Virus record (IMG/VR): IMGVR_UViG_3300046373_000072
Coordinates: 1-49,711 of that record
From: a virus
Length of the DNA stretch: 49,711 bases
Strand: one strand, 5' to 3'
The translations under genes and the position numbers were made by a program. This document shows positions 1 through 7,117 of this stretch, piece by piece. The notes beneath the pieces were generated by a model, which was not told where the DNA came from, made no database searches, and saw nothing but the letters and a program-made list of their open reading frames with translations. Numbering within the stretch: position 1 is the stretch's first letter; each line of letters begins with the position of its first letter.

Positions 1-102
1 TATTGGCAAAAAACAATAAAAGAACAACAAGACGAGATAAACAGATTGAGAAGCAAGTTAAACGCAATTAAGAAAATAATGGGTGAAGAAAAATCAAATT
101 AA
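1..102 (+). CDS. 3' end of small coiled-coil protein (cut by window edge)
   Basis: Base 1 opens in frame and encodes 33 residues before the TAA at 100-102. They match the last 33 residues of the 94-aa protein at 46230-46514, with the same heptad-like QQDEINRLRSKL segment. The 5' part is missing because the window starts here. If the map is circular, this is the same gene as 46230-46514. Confidence 0.8.
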   Translation, partial: YWQKTIKEQQDEINRLRSKLNAIKKIMGEEKSN

Positions 103-127
103 CGGAGGCGTTAAAACGTGGAAAAAA
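1..127 (+). repeat. 127-bp exact direct repeat, left copy
   Basis: Bases 1-127 are identical to 46413-46539. The copies part at base 128 (C) versus 46540 (A). The repeat spans the end of a small coiled-coil gene, the AACGGAGG ribosome site and the GTG start of the next gene. The window begins exactly at the repeat edge. That suggests an assembly branch point or circular closure rather than a biological end. Confidence 0.95.
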
Positions 128-1254
128 CATTACGTGATCAGCTAGTGGATGTTGAAAATGCATTAGAGGCAGAAAAGCAAAAAGGTGCGCAAAAAGATCA
201 GGACGAGGTAACGAGATTAGAAACCAAACAAGCCGAGCTATTGACTGCCATTATGGACGAGGAACAAGAAGCTGTTGCCATGGTGAAGATCGAAACGGAC
301 ACGTTAGAGATCACATCATTCTTGGATACCCTCGTTATCGAAGGATTGCCGATGCGCGAGTTAACCGCAGGGGAAAATGAATATCAAATGCTGCGGATTG
401 CTGTAGAAACCAAACTTATTGAGCAATCGGTGAAAGCGGCATCGGAAGTAAAGTTGATCAACCTCCAGCACCAAGAGGATTTGAGAGCGGCCGCCGATCG
501 GGAATTGCAGTTGAAACGCCAGAACGATGAATTGCAAGCCAAAATTGAAGCCGAAATGAAACAGGCCCAAGATGATGCCGTTGAATACTCGAATCTATTG
601 CAACAAATTGCAAAACTGGAATTGGATAAGCAGGATGCAGATTCCAAACGTGATGCAGCCGTACGCGATAAAGAAAGCTTGGAAGAACTCCTAGCCGAGA
701 AGCAGAATCACATTGAAACCCTGCGGGCAGAAATTGCCGTTGGCGCTGTGAGAGCAACACAAGTAATCGATCAATCCGCACAACTTAAAGAGATTGCCGA
801 CAAGATCAAAGCCAGCCGCATCCACGTTTATGACGTAGTGCCGGACAATGAATACGCGCCTAAGAACTTCACAGCTAAACGCACAGATAACGGTAAAGAG
901 GTATCGTACAACTGGACCCAAGCGCGGAACTACATTGTGGTCACGGATGAAGAAGAGGTGTCCCGATTTCGAACCGAACACGCTACGCAAAGTGTTGTAT
1001 CAGATTCAGCATTGGACGAAACGGCTGTTAACCTAGAAGAACCCGAAGCTTTGCAAATGGTGGAAGAGGCAACCACTCCCTTATCGGAGGAAACCTTTCG
1101 TCCCGAAGAAGTACAAACCGTACCAGATCCAATGGATAGAGACTCCGTTGTATCAGAAAGCTATGCAGAAACGGTTAGCCGCCAAGAATTCGAAACACTC
1201 AAAGGTAAAGTAGAACACCTATACCGTGTTGCTAATATTTCAGAGGTGGCGTAG
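118..1254 (+). CDS. Coiled-coil phage protein, paralogue or allele of 46530-47534
   Basis: 378 aa with a GTG start after CGGAGG. The first 240 residues are charged and heptad-rich (long coiled coil); an acidic linker follows. The C-terminus LKGKVEHLYRVANISEVA is nearly the same as in the protein at 46530-47534. Both also share KRDAAVRDKE and LLAEKQ.HI.TLR segments, while the middle has diverged. The family was not recognised. It is the first gene of the run that ends in the ArpU-type regulator, so a scaffold or regulatory role is possible but unproven. Confidence 0.85.
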   Translation: MEKTLRDQLVDVENALEAEKQKGAQKDQDEVTRLETKQAELLTAIMDEEQEAVAMVKIETDTLEITSFLDTLVIEGLPMRELTAGENEYQMLRIAVETKLIEQSVKAASEVKLINLQHQEDLRAAADRELQLKRQNDELQAKIEAEMKQAQDDAVEYSNLLQQIAKLELDKQDADSKRDAAVRDKESLEELLAEKQNHIETLRAEIAVGAVRATQVIDQSAQLKEIADKIKASRIHVYDVVPDNEYAPKNFTAKRTDNGKEVSYNWTQARNYIVVTDEEEVSRFRTEHATQSVVSDSALDETAVNLEEPEALQMVEEATTPLSEETFRPEEVQTVPDPMDRDSVVSESYAETVSRQEFETLKGKVEHLYRVANISEVA

Positions 1255-1479
1255 ATGGAGAAAAGAGTTGTCGCTACGGTCACTAAGGAAGAGGCTGAAC
1301 AATTTGTTGAGTTAAACGCAAGGGAAAAAGCAATTAAAGAATTACAAAAAAACCTTATAGACGAACAAACTGAAGTTGTAAAAATAAAACAAAAAGTATG
1401 GGATGAGATCCAAAAAAAATATGAATTAAGTGGTACTTTGAGTCTTAATTCAGACACTAGAGAAGTGACTGAACTGTAA
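1255..1479 (+). CDS. Small charged hypothetical protein
   Basis: 74 aa. The ATG directly follows the TAG of the upstream gene, so the two are probably translationally coupled; GAGGTGG in that gene's last codons serves as ribosome site. Rich in Lys and Glu, predicted helical, no recognised domain. It occupies the place of the 88-aa gene at 47531-47797 in the right-hand module but the two are not evidently similar. Confidence 0.7.
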   Translation: MEKRVVATVTKEEAEQFVELNAREKAIKELQKNLIDEQTEVVKIKQKVWDEIQKKYELSGTLSLNSDTREVTEL

Positions 1480-1491
1480 TCCAATATAAAG

Positions 1492-1519
1492 AGCCTCCTA
1501 TACCTATAGTGAGGCTTTC
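1492..1519 (+). terminator. Hairpin, possible terminator
   Basis: AGCCTC-CTAT-acct-ATAG-T-GAGGCT forms a 10-bp stem with one bulge, followed by TTTC. The U-tract is short, so termination may be partial. Almost the same hairpin follows the equivalent gene at 47819-47847. Confidence 0.55.
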
Positions 1520-1529
1520 CCAACTCTAT

Positions 1530-1588
1530 ACGGCTACCATTTCATTAAGCGGATTCGGTCGTCACGATGGCACTTCGTGCAAGATCAA
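1530..1588 (+). repeat. Mosaic intergenic repeat, copy A
   Basis: Begins ACGGCTACC, contains TTAAGCGGATTCGGTCG and ends with the leader GGCACTTCGTGCAAGATCAA just before a ribosome site. GCACTTCGTGC is itself a small perfect hairpin. Its closest relative is copy B at 47868. Related copies lie at 3671, 28063, 28321, 28420, 29331, 35281, 35529 and 40194. Confidence 0.8.
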
Positions 1589-1605
1589 AGGAGATGAGAA
1601 GAATA

Positions 1606-1860
1606 ATGGAATTTGACGGAAGCTTTCAAACAGATGAAAACTACAAACCGAGTAAGCCATTTATCCGCGTGGATTACAAAGAGTTTGAGCCCGAAACCTA
1701 CTGGGGCGTAGTTGTTGAAAGAGTGGACGGCACAGAGGATATATTCTTTAGTCAAGATTTTAAACGTGATCTCGGTCATGCGATGAATAAATACCCCGAC
1801 CACTGCATGAAAAGTAGTGTAACCCAATTCATATCTGACGCAAAAATCGAAGCGTGGTAG
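1606..1860 (+). CDS. Hypothetical protein
   Basis: 84 aa. Start ATG 1606 was chosen because AAAGGAGATGA lies 8 bases upstream. An in-frame ATG at 1567 lies inside the repeat leader and would only add residues read from the repeat. Acidic, with several aromatic residues, e.g. EPETYWGVVVERVDG. No recognised family. Confidence 0.75.
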   Translation: MEFDGSFQTDENYKPSKPFIRVDYKEFEPETYWGVVVERVDGTEDIFFSQDFKRDLGHAMNKYPDHCMKSSVTQFISDAKIEAW

Positions 1861-1874
1861 GGGAGAGTAGAGAC

Positions 1875-1931
1875 ATGAACAAATACTTAACCGAGATATT
1901 CTCCAACAAGCCGGTACGCACCGTCATTTAA
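1875..1931 (+). CDS. Possible very small peptide
   Basis: An 18-codon ORF (MNKYLTEIFSNKPVRTVI) with GGGGAGAG 8 bases before the ATG. It fills an otherwise empty gap and points the same way as its neighbours. It may be a leader peptide or the stub of a decayed gene. Confidence 0.3.
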   Translation: MNKYLTEIFSNKPVRTVI

Positions 1932-1996
1932 ACGATTACCGTTATCCAACTCGGCGCATGGGTGGGCATGAAAATTTAAGTGAGGGAGTAAGAGGA

Positions 1997-2182
1997 ATGA
2001 AACCCATAACATTAGCTGATGCCAATGTCCGAAATGTGAATGTAATACAAATGATTGAGGTCATTTTCACGCGTGGAGCAGGAGTGGAAGGTGATCCAGT
2101 ACGAGAAATTATTCAGTATTGGAAAATGGATGGGACACTCTTGGTGGAGAAAGACACTTGGTTAGAATCTAAGACAGAATGA
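1997..2182 (+). CDS. Hypothetical protein before ArpU
   Basis: 61 aa. ATG 1997 is preceded by GGGAG at 8 bases; an upstream in-frame ATG at 1958 has no ribosome site. The sequence alternates hydrophobic and charged residues (IEVIFTRG, EIIQYWKMDG), suggesting a small beta fold. Not recognised. It sits 9 bases before the late regulator. Confidence 0.6.
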   Translation: MKPITLADANVRNVNVIQMIEVIFTRGAGVEGDPVREIIQYWKMDGTLLVEKDTWLESKTE

Positions 2183-2191
2183 GGTGATACT

Positions 2192-2734
2192 GTGACAATA
2201 GACATAAAGAAACTCTTATACGACTACAGAAAGAACGAAGTCAAACTGTCCAACATCCAAACAAGCCTCAGCCGCACCACATACGAGTATCCATCCTGCA
2301 CACCCGGATACAACGATGATATTAAAGGACGCGGAGGACTCCCACAAAGCCAGACAGAACGCTTTGCGCTACATAACGTCATGGAAGTAGGCGACAAGCG
2401 CGATAAGCTCATAAGGGACGCAAAGCACGTAGAGGAAGCGCTGACACTGGTTAGAAACGCCATAAACACACTAAACCAGAAGCAGAGGGACCTCATAGAC
2501 TTCCGCTATTTTCAGGACCGACAACCTGCAGCCGTGGCACCTTTGATCGAGGTAAGTGTTGACCACTACTGGAAGCTCCATAAGATCGCTTATGAGGGAA
2601 TTGAGAAGTGTTTGAACGGCGGAGAGATTGAAGTCGGGAACAATCCATTTATCCCGAAAAAGAAGGAAAAGAGCCGAAACAACCAAAAAATAGCGAAGAA
2701 TACAACCAACCAGAACCACGAAATCGCGGTATAA
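2192..2734 (+). CDS. ArpU-family late transcriptional regulator
   Basis: 180 aa with a GTG start after GAGGTGAT. The middle and C-terminal part (about residues 85-140) holds QKQRDLIDFRYF followed by a helix-turn-helix-like stretch, as in ArpU/sigma-70 region 4-like phage regulators. These families are known to switch on late genes and usually sit just upstream of the terminase genes. The place here, 2.2 kb before the small terminase, fits. The basic tail KKKEKSRNNQKIAKNT is probably unstructured. The family is fairly sure; the target promoter was not identified. Confidence 0.75.
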   Translation: MTIDIKKLLYDYRKNEVKLSNIQTSLSRTTYEYPSCTPGYNDDIKGRGGLPQSQTERFALHNVMEVGDKRDKLIRDAKHVEEALTLVRNAINTLNQKQRDLIDFRYFQDRQPAAVAPLIEVSVDHYWKLHKIAYEGIEKCLNGGEIEVGNNPFIPKKKEKSRNNQKIAKNTTNQNHEIAV

Positions 2735-2785
2735 TGGGAATAAGGATAACTAAATGATTACCCGAAAGAGAGCAAAATGAATCAA

Positions 2786-2967
2786 ACGTGGTGGCGGAAG
2801 ATAGACGCACACATAATGGCGATCCTAGCGGGTCTTGCTGGAAACTCATGAGGAGAGATCCAACAGTGGAGTAGGCCGTAAGGAGCCAGTGAGTTGGAGG
2901 TAACACATATATACTTTCCAGTCATTATGTGAACTGTCATACAAGGGTGGAAGTCCCTTGTCCACGT
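2786..2967 (+). ncRNA. Candidate structured RNA with tRNA-like ends
   Basis: A gene-free stretch with nested perfect pairings: 2786-2791 with 2962-2967 (ACGTGG/CCACGT), 2810-2818 with 2923-2931 (CACATAATG/CATTATGTG), 2843-2848 with 2890-2895 (AACTCA/TGAGTT). Local hairpins lie at 2824-2841 and 2942-2960 (CAAGGG-TGGAAGT-CCCTTG). The 5' end reads TGGCGGAAGATAGACGC, like the D-arm of tRNA-Leu. The 3' hairpin GGGTGGAAGTCCC is two bases from a T-arm and lies beside the outer stem, as in tRNA. The anticodon region is replaced by about 130 bases. The strand is assumed from the neighbours. Confidence 0.5.
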
Positions 2968-2995
2968 AACAGGTAAATCAAAGGGAAGTGACCGC

Positions 2996-3094
2996 ATGGA
3001 TGATCTACTCGATCTGCTATGTAAGTTCGCTCCCCTTTTTCTATTGTGGTATAAGCTTTGGGAACATGTTTATTACAGCGATGAAGACGAATAA
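2996..3094 (+). CDS. Small hydrophobic peptide
   Basis: 32 aa: a Leu-rich, aromatic core (KFAPLFLLWYKLWEHVYY) with acidic ends. AAAGGGAAGTG lies upstream of the ATG. The core is long enough for one membrane segment, but this is not certain. It directly follows the candidate RNA and converges on the minus-strand operon at 3104-3417. Confidence 0.5.
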   Translation: MDDLLDLLCKFAPLFLLWYKLWEHVYYSDEDE

Positions 3095-3119
3095 AAAGAG
3101 CCCTCACTTTGAGGACTCA
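3093..3119 (-). terminator. Terminator of the minus-strand two-gene operon
   Basis: On the minus strand GAGTCCTCA-AAG-TGAGGGCTC pairs over 9 bases (one G-T) and is followed by TTTTTATT, a good intrinsic terminator. The stem includes the stop codon of the gene at 3104-3262. Confidence 0.8.
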
Positions 3120-3262
3120 GGCAAATGTATTAACCAAACACCATCTGCTGTTCTGCGAGATTCTAACTTGCCTTGCTCGCACAGCTTGCGGATGTAACGA
3201 TCAGTAACTTTTCTGATAGCGGCAACCTCTGAGACAGTAAACACTTGATTTAGCGGATTCAT
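3104..3262 (-). CDS. Small helix-turn-helix (excisionase/MerR-like) protein
   Basis: 52 aa. The order FTVSEVAAIRKVTDRYIRKLCEQGKLESRR followed by an aromatic wing (GVWLI) is the pattern of winged helix-turn-helix Xis/MerR-like domains (known family, small DNA-binding proteins). Its ATG overlaps the stop of the upstream gene (ATGA), so the two are probably coupled. Candidate repressor of its own operon through TTCCGATATCGGAA. The integrase is 26 kb away, so calling it an excisionase would be a guess. Confidence 0.6.
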   Translation of the reverse strand: MNPLNQVFTVSEVAAIRKVTDRYIRKLCEQGKLESRRTADGVWLIHLPESSK

Positions 3263-3417
3263 TGATTGTCCAACTCTTCTAACGAGTCACGCCACTCTTG
3301 GATACGATTCTTTAGAGTTTCTACAAGCAAATGTTTGTAATTAAGCTTGACCGATTCGAGAGTCTGCAAATCCTCTGTTGCTTTAGCGATACGATTTTCA
3401 AAATAACCTTTATTCAT
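3259..3417 (-). CDS. Small helical protein, first gene of minus-strand operon
   Basis: 52 aa from an ATG 6 bases downstream of GGAGCT. Mostly charged helix (ENRIAKATEDLQTLE...TLKNRIQEWRDSLEELD), probably coiled coil and possibly a dimerising partner of the HTH protein at 3104-3262. No family recognised. Transcribed from the promoter at 3459-3487. Confidence 0.6.
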   Translation of the reverse strand: MNKGYFENRIAKATEDLQTLESVKLNYKHLLVETLKNRIQEWRDSLEELDNQ

Positions 3418-3433
3418 ACTACCAGCTCCTTTA

Positions 3434-3478
3434 TTCCGATATCGGAATTGATAACTAAATCATATACCGATGTCGGAA
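3434..3478 (-). promoter_or_regulatory. Two palindromic operators
   Basis: TTCCGATATCGGAA at 3434-3447 is a perfect 14-bp palindrome, and 3465-3478 matches it in 12 of 14 positions. The second copy lies between the -35 and -10 boxes and the first downstream of the -10, typical repressor positions. The adjacent small HTH protein is the obvious candidate to bind them. Confidence 0.7.
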
Positions 3479-3487
3479 CAGTGTCAA
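3459..3487 (-). promoter_or_regulatory. Sigma-A-type promoter for minus-strand operon
   Basis: On the minus strand the -35 is TTGACA (3487-3482), the spacer is 17 bases and the -10 is TATGAT (3464-3459). This is one of the best promoters in the window and it overlaps the two palindromes. Confidence 0.8.
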
Positions 3488-3518
3488 CCACTATTTTATT
3501 ACCGAGAGGATGATGAGG

Positions 3519-3686
3519 ATGAAGATACTTCATGAGTGTCCGAGGAACATACCGGGAATGGATATGCCTGTATATACCAACGATAAGGGAAGAGATAAAA
3601 CATGGTACATAAATGCACACATCGTATTCTACTGCCCATATTGTGGGATTGACTTAAAAGACATCGTAACGACCGAATCAACCTAA
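3519..3686 (+). CDS. Small zinc-ribbon-like protein
   Basis: 55 aa. A CPYCG motif near residues 39-43 and an early Cys at 7 suggest a small metal-binding fold. In-frame ATGs at 3510 and 3513 also exist; 3519 was chosen for AGAGG at 9 bases. The last residues (TTEST) and stop are encoded by mosaic repeat copy G. The gene at 35335-35544 ends in the same way (TTESA). Confidence 0.55.
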   Translation: MKILHECPRNIPGMDMPVYTNDKGRDKTWYINAHIVFYCPYCGIDLKDIVTTEST

Positions 3687-3709
3687 TGAGCGAAGCGATT
3701 GGGGGCCGT
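3671..3709 (-). repeat. Mosaic intergenic repeat, copy G (inverted)
   Basis: Reads GACCGAATCAACCTAATGAG...GGGGGCCGT on the plus strand, which is the reverse of the ACGGC..CGGTC core. It overlaps the end of the upstream gene and lies just before the next one. Confidence 0.7.
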
Positions 3710-3714
3710 AAAGA

Positions 3715-3903
3715 ATGTTTAATCAAACCGAATGGAAACAAACACAACGTACCATAAACGGCTCCCGAGTCTACGAGAACAAACAAACCGGACTCCCGAA
3801 GCTGCGAAACTCCTTCACCAGGGAGCAACAACACCAGCTAGACGAGCATTTTGACGTGAAAATATGGCAGGCTACCGAGTATAGGAAAGAAGATGCACCT
3901 TGA
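3715..3903 (+). CDS. Hypothetical protein
   Basis: 62 aa, polar and basic N-terminus, then FTREQQHQLDEHFDVKIWQ. No recognised domain and no clear AGGAGG: the repeat's GGGGGCCGTAAAGA precedes the ATG. It lies between repeat copy G and the terminator at 3981-4003. Confidence 0.5.
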   Translation: MFNQTEWKQTQRTINGSRVYENKQTGLPKLRNSFTREQQHQLDEHFDVKIWQATEYRKEDAP

Positions 3904-3980
3904 TTGAGAACAAGAGTGAGGATTTATAGCAGGCATGATAAACTTTATTGAGAACGAACAGAATTAATAATACATTCCAA

Positions 3981-4003
3981 GTCCTCCCCAAGAGGGCTAT
4001 TTT
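3981..4003 (+). terminator. Intrinsic terminator before the protease gene
   Basis: GTCCTC-CCCAA-GAGGGC (one G-T pair) followed by TATTTT. It would insulate the protease gene at 4020 from upstream transcription, or act as an attenuator in its leader. The 3904-3980 stretch is AT-rich and may hold a promoter, but no convincing -35/-10 pair was seen. Confidence 0.65.
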
Positions 4004-4019
4004 GCGTTGGGAGGGGCAT

Positions 4020-4751
4020 ATGAAAAAGATTATTTTAATACTCATACTGTTCCTCACATTCAGCGAAACAGCCCATGCGATAACCATACATAAATCTTAC
4101 TCAGGGACAGGCGAAGAACTTGTTATCCTGGACACAACCAATGGACAGATGGCATTCACCAAAGAGGAAGCCGCTAACATCGAGAAGTTAAAGAAGCACA
4201 CCGTAATCGTGATAGAACTGGACTCGGATGGTCGACAGTATAAAGCTGCAGGAATTGCCATTGATAAGCGGCACATATTAACCGTGGATCACATCATATC
4301 GAACAATAGCAAAAACTATTACGCTGAACAAGAAGGCTCACCCTCGTATTGGGCAACCGTGATCAAACAGGATCCCAAACACGACATCGCTATCTTAGAG
4401 ATAGAGAGCAGCGCACCGGACCTAATAGCCGAGTCATTACCTTTTGCCAAGGACATACAGCGTAAAGAGAGGGTATACACCATTGGTCACCCAAAGAAAA
4501 CCACATACCAGTTAACATCCGGTAAAGTGAATCTACTGATGGAAAAAGGGTACAACGACATAGAAAGTATGCAATTGGATATCTGCATCAAAAACGGCAA
4601 CAGTGGGGGATTCGTGATCAACGGTCAAGGTGAAATCGTAGGAATGATCTATAGCGTAGCCGAGCATATTGGGAATATCGGGTACATGATTGGGACCGAG
4701 GATATACAAAAGTTTTTAAGGAGTGGAAATGATGCAAATATCCATGAGTAA
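4020..4751 (+). CDS. Secreted trypsin-like serine protease (S1/V8-like)
   Basis: 243 aa. ATG 4020 follows GGGAGGGG. Residues 1-20 are a clear signal peptide (MKKIILILILFLTF...AHA). The catalytic triad of chymotrypsin-fold proteases is visible and intact: His in LTVDHI (about 91), Asp in KHDIAILEI (about 122), Ser in GNSGGFV (about 195). The product is probably exported and cleaves extracellular or surface proteins. Morphogenesis proteases are not normally secreted, so a moron (host-benefit or host-surface) role is more likely than capsid maturation. It sits directly before the packaging genes and overlaps the next gene by 20 bases. Confidence 0.85.
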   Translation: MKKIILILILFLTFSETAHAITIHKSYSGTGEELVILDTTNGQMAFTKEEAANIEKLKKHTVIVIELDSDGRQYKAAGIAIDKRHILTVDHIISNNSKNYYAEQEGSPSYWATVIKQDPKHDIAILEIESSAPDLIAESLPFAKDIQRKERVYTIGHPKKTTYQLTSGKVNLLMEKGYNDIESMQLDICIKNGNSGGFVINGQGEIVGMIYSVAEHIGNIGYMIGTEDIQKFLRSGNDANIHE

Positions 4752-4950
4752 AGAAGTGATAGCCACAACCGGTAACCCATACGCAGCATTAGAAGCGATG
4801 AGAGCCGATTTAAAAGCGCTGATTGAGGAACAGGGACACAAATACGAATGGTACATCACCACAGCGACAAACACAGAAGATGGCGGCTTAACGTTAACGG
4901 CTGAATATAGCGAGGAACGAAAGAAACACTTTGACGCAAATCCATTATAA
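4732..4950 (+). CDS. Hypothetical protein before terminase
   Basis: 72 aa from ATG 4732 (AAGGAG 8 bases upstream; ATG 4729 is an alternative). Contains an Ala-rich helix (PYAALEAMRADLKALIEE) and a beta-like end. Its start is inside the protease gene, so the protease is in the same transcript. Function unknown. Confidence 0.65.
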   Translation: MQISMSKEVIATTGNPYAALEAMRADLKALIEEQGHKYEWYITTATNTEDGGLTLTAEYSEERKKHFDANPL

Positions 4951-4964
4951 AGGAGTTGAGCTGT

Positions 4965-5405
4965 ATGGCTTTGAATGCTAAACATATATTGTTCGTAAAT
5001 GATTACATGATAAGCCAGAACGCAACGACATCTTATCAAAAAGTTTATGGATGCTCAGAAGAGGCAGCGCGCAAAGCTGGTTCCAGATTGTTGACAAATG
5101 TAGACATTAAGTCCGAAATTGTGCGGAGACAAGAAGAAGTCAATAAAAAGGTAGAAGCAGAGACCGGAGTTAGCATTACATGGGTTCTAGACAACTTTAA
5201 ATGGGTCGCAGAACGATGTATGGCTCCTGAACCAATGTACGATAAAGAGGGAAATATAGTTGAGTGGCGCTTTGATTCGAGTGGAGCTAATAAGGCGTTA
5301 GAAAACATCGGTAAGTACCTGGGCATGTTTAAAGATAAGGGTGAAAACAGTGTTAATGTAACGTTAACCATTGAAGAACAGCTTAGAGAGCTTATCAAGT
5401 CATGA
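4965..5405 (+). CDS. terS: Terminase small subunit
   Basis: 146 aa. ATG 4965 was chosen for AAAGGAG upstream. The N-terminal half (FVNDYMISQNATTSYQKVYG...AARKAGSRLL) is the helix-turn-helix of the Terminase_2-type small subunits. Those proteins recognise the packaging site and hand DNA to the large subunit. The C-terminal half is acidic helix for oligomerisation. The stop overlaps the start of the large subunit gene (ATGA), the usual arrangement. Confidence 0.85.
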   Translation: MALNAKHILFVNDYMISQNATTSYQKVYGCSEEAARKAGSRLLTNVDIKSEIVRRQEEVNKKVEAETGVSITWVLDNFKWVAERCMAPEPMYDKEGNIVEWRFDSSGANKALENIGKYLGMFKDKGENSVNVTLTIEEQLRELIKS

Positions 5406-7117
5406 ACGAACTTAAACGACTCATTGATGACAACAAACTATACTTTTACAAATGCCTAAAGATACGCGACAAAGGGAGCAACATCGTAGCATTCACTACA
5501 AACGATTCACAAGATAAGCTATTGAAGATCATCGAGGATCACGAAGCCAAGTACCCCGATGAAGTTACAAGACCGACATTATATATTATCATCCTTAAAG
5601 CCCGTCAGTTAGGTTTCTCAACCGCGACTGAGGGCATTTTCTTTAAAAAACTTAACTTTGGTTTTAATAAGGTCGCTATGATTGTTAGTTTTGACGAGGA
5701 TTCAGCCGTTACGATTAGCGACATGGCAGACCGTTTCTATAAATACTTACCGCAAGTCATTAAACCAAAGCGCAGACCATCGAGGGGAAAAGGAATCTTA
5801 TTTGAGAATCCAAGGTTCGATGATTCAATTCCGATTAGTAAAGACAACGATCCTGGACTGCAAAACAAATTCTTGGTTGAGACAGCTAAGAATCTGAACG
5901 CAGGATCATCGTACACAATCAATTATCTGCACATATCGGAGTTAGCTAAGTGGGACAAGCCTGAGGACACAATGACATCTATAATGCAATCTGTGCCGGA
6001 CTTTGGAGCAATCGTCATTGTAGAGTCCACAGCCAAGGGTATGAATTACTTTCAAGAGCTATGGGATAACAGTGAGCGAGGATTAAATAATTTTGTGCCG
6101 CTATTCGTAGCGTGGTTTGAGAATGACAAATACCGTTCACCTTACACCGGATTTGATTTAACTGAGTATGAGCAAGAGATCAAGAACACATATAAGCTTG
6201 ACAATGACCAATTGCAATGGCGCAGAAACACCATCAAGGATAAGCTCAACGGTGACGCTAATGTATTCAAGCAGGAGTACCCTTGCTGCCCGGAAGAAGC
6301 ATTCCTGACAACGGGTACACCGGTGTTTGATAATGAGATTGTCATTAAACGTATTAGGAAGCTGGAAGAACGTCCTAAAGGCGTGAGAGGGCATCTAAAG
6401 TACATTGGAGAAGTAAAGGAACTAACCTTCATCCAAGATGATAACGGCTATCTCACAGTGTACCAGCATCCGCAGAAGGATCACTTTTATGTAAGTGGTA
6501 ATGACGTTGCCAAGGGTGTGGAAGGTGGAGACTTTGACGCTGCTCCTGTATTGGATGCTCACAGTCTAGAACAGGTCGCATCATTCCACGGCCATATGAA
6601 TGTTGATATTTACGCAGATGAGCTTTATAAGCTTGGCATGTACTACAACAAAGCTTTATTAGGTCCTGAAGTTAACTTTAATCCCGGTCTTGTACTCAAC
6701 CTAGAAAAGCTCAACTATCCTAATATCTACATGCAACAGCAGATGAACACCATTAGCAAGGATATTAGAATGTCCTTTGGCTGGACAACCGGCATGACAA
6801 ACCGCAACGCGATTATAAGCGAGTTGGTGGAGTATGTGAGAGAGCATTCACACTTAATCCATGACATTATGTTTCTGAGAGAGTGCTTGACGTTCATCCA
6901 CGACAAGCAAGGTAAGCCCATAGCGATGAATGGCAAGAAAGATGATCGAGTGCTTGCTTATGCTATTACATTGGCTATACGAGGTCAACAGTCCACTAGA
7001 GCACCTAAGACAGAGTTTAACATCAGCAACCTAGCACCAGATGTACAAAGCGATTACAGACGCGCCAGTGAGGAAATGAAAGCACTCATGAGGCAGAAAT
7101 GGGGAATGACGGGATGA
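5402..7117 (+). CDS. terL: Terminase large subunit
   Basis: 571 aa. The ATPase that drives DNA into the prohead, with a nuclease that cuts concatemers. Visible motifs: Walker A-like KARQLGFST (about residues 66-74), Walker B-like strand YLHISEL, coupling motif IVIVESTAKG. RuvC-type nuclease acids lie in GNDVAKGVEGGDFD and DDRVLAYAI. Length is usual for headful-type large terminases. Overlaps both neighbours by 4 bases. Confidence 0.93.
   Translation: MNELKRLIDDNKLYFYKCLKIRDKGSNIVAFTTNDSQDKLLKIIEDHEAKYPDEVTRPTLYIIILKARQLGFSTATEGIFFKKLNFGFNKVAMIVSFDEDSAVTISDMADRFYKYLPQVIKPKRRPSRGKGILFENPRFDDSIPISKDNDPGLQNKFLVETAKNLNAGSSYTINYLHISELAKWDKPEDTMTSIMQSVPDFGAIVIVESTAKGMNYFQELWDNSERGLNNFVPLFVAWFENDKYRSPYTGFDLTEYEQEIKNTYKLDNDQLQWRRNTIKDKLNGDANVFKQEYPCCPEEAFLTTGTPVFDNEIVIKRIRKLEERPKGVRGHLKYIGEVKELTFIQDDNGYLTVYQHPQKDHFYVSGNDVAKGVEGGDFDAAPVLDAHSLEQVASFHGHMNVDIYADELYKLGMYYNKALLGPEVNFNPGLVLNLEKLNYPNIYMQQQMNTISKDIRMSFGWTTGMTNRNAIISELVEYVREHSHLIHDIMFLRECLTFIHDKQGKPIAMNGKKDDRVLAYAITLAIRGQQSTRAPKTEFNISNLAPDVQSDYRRASEEMKALMRQKWGMTG

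Noticed and set aside
1567-1605. Longer start for the 84-aa protein reading through the repeat leader
   Set aside because: The same leader precedes unrelated genes at 47946 and 28300, and a good ribosome site lies between it and ATG 1606.
2942-2960. Ordinary terminator after ArpU
   Set aside because: CAAGGG-CCCTTG is not followed by a U-tract and is part of a wider pairing pattern.
3104-3262. Calling the 52-aa HTH protein an excisionase
   Set aside because: It is far from the integrase, and serine integrases use other directionality factors; operators next to it suggest autoregulation.
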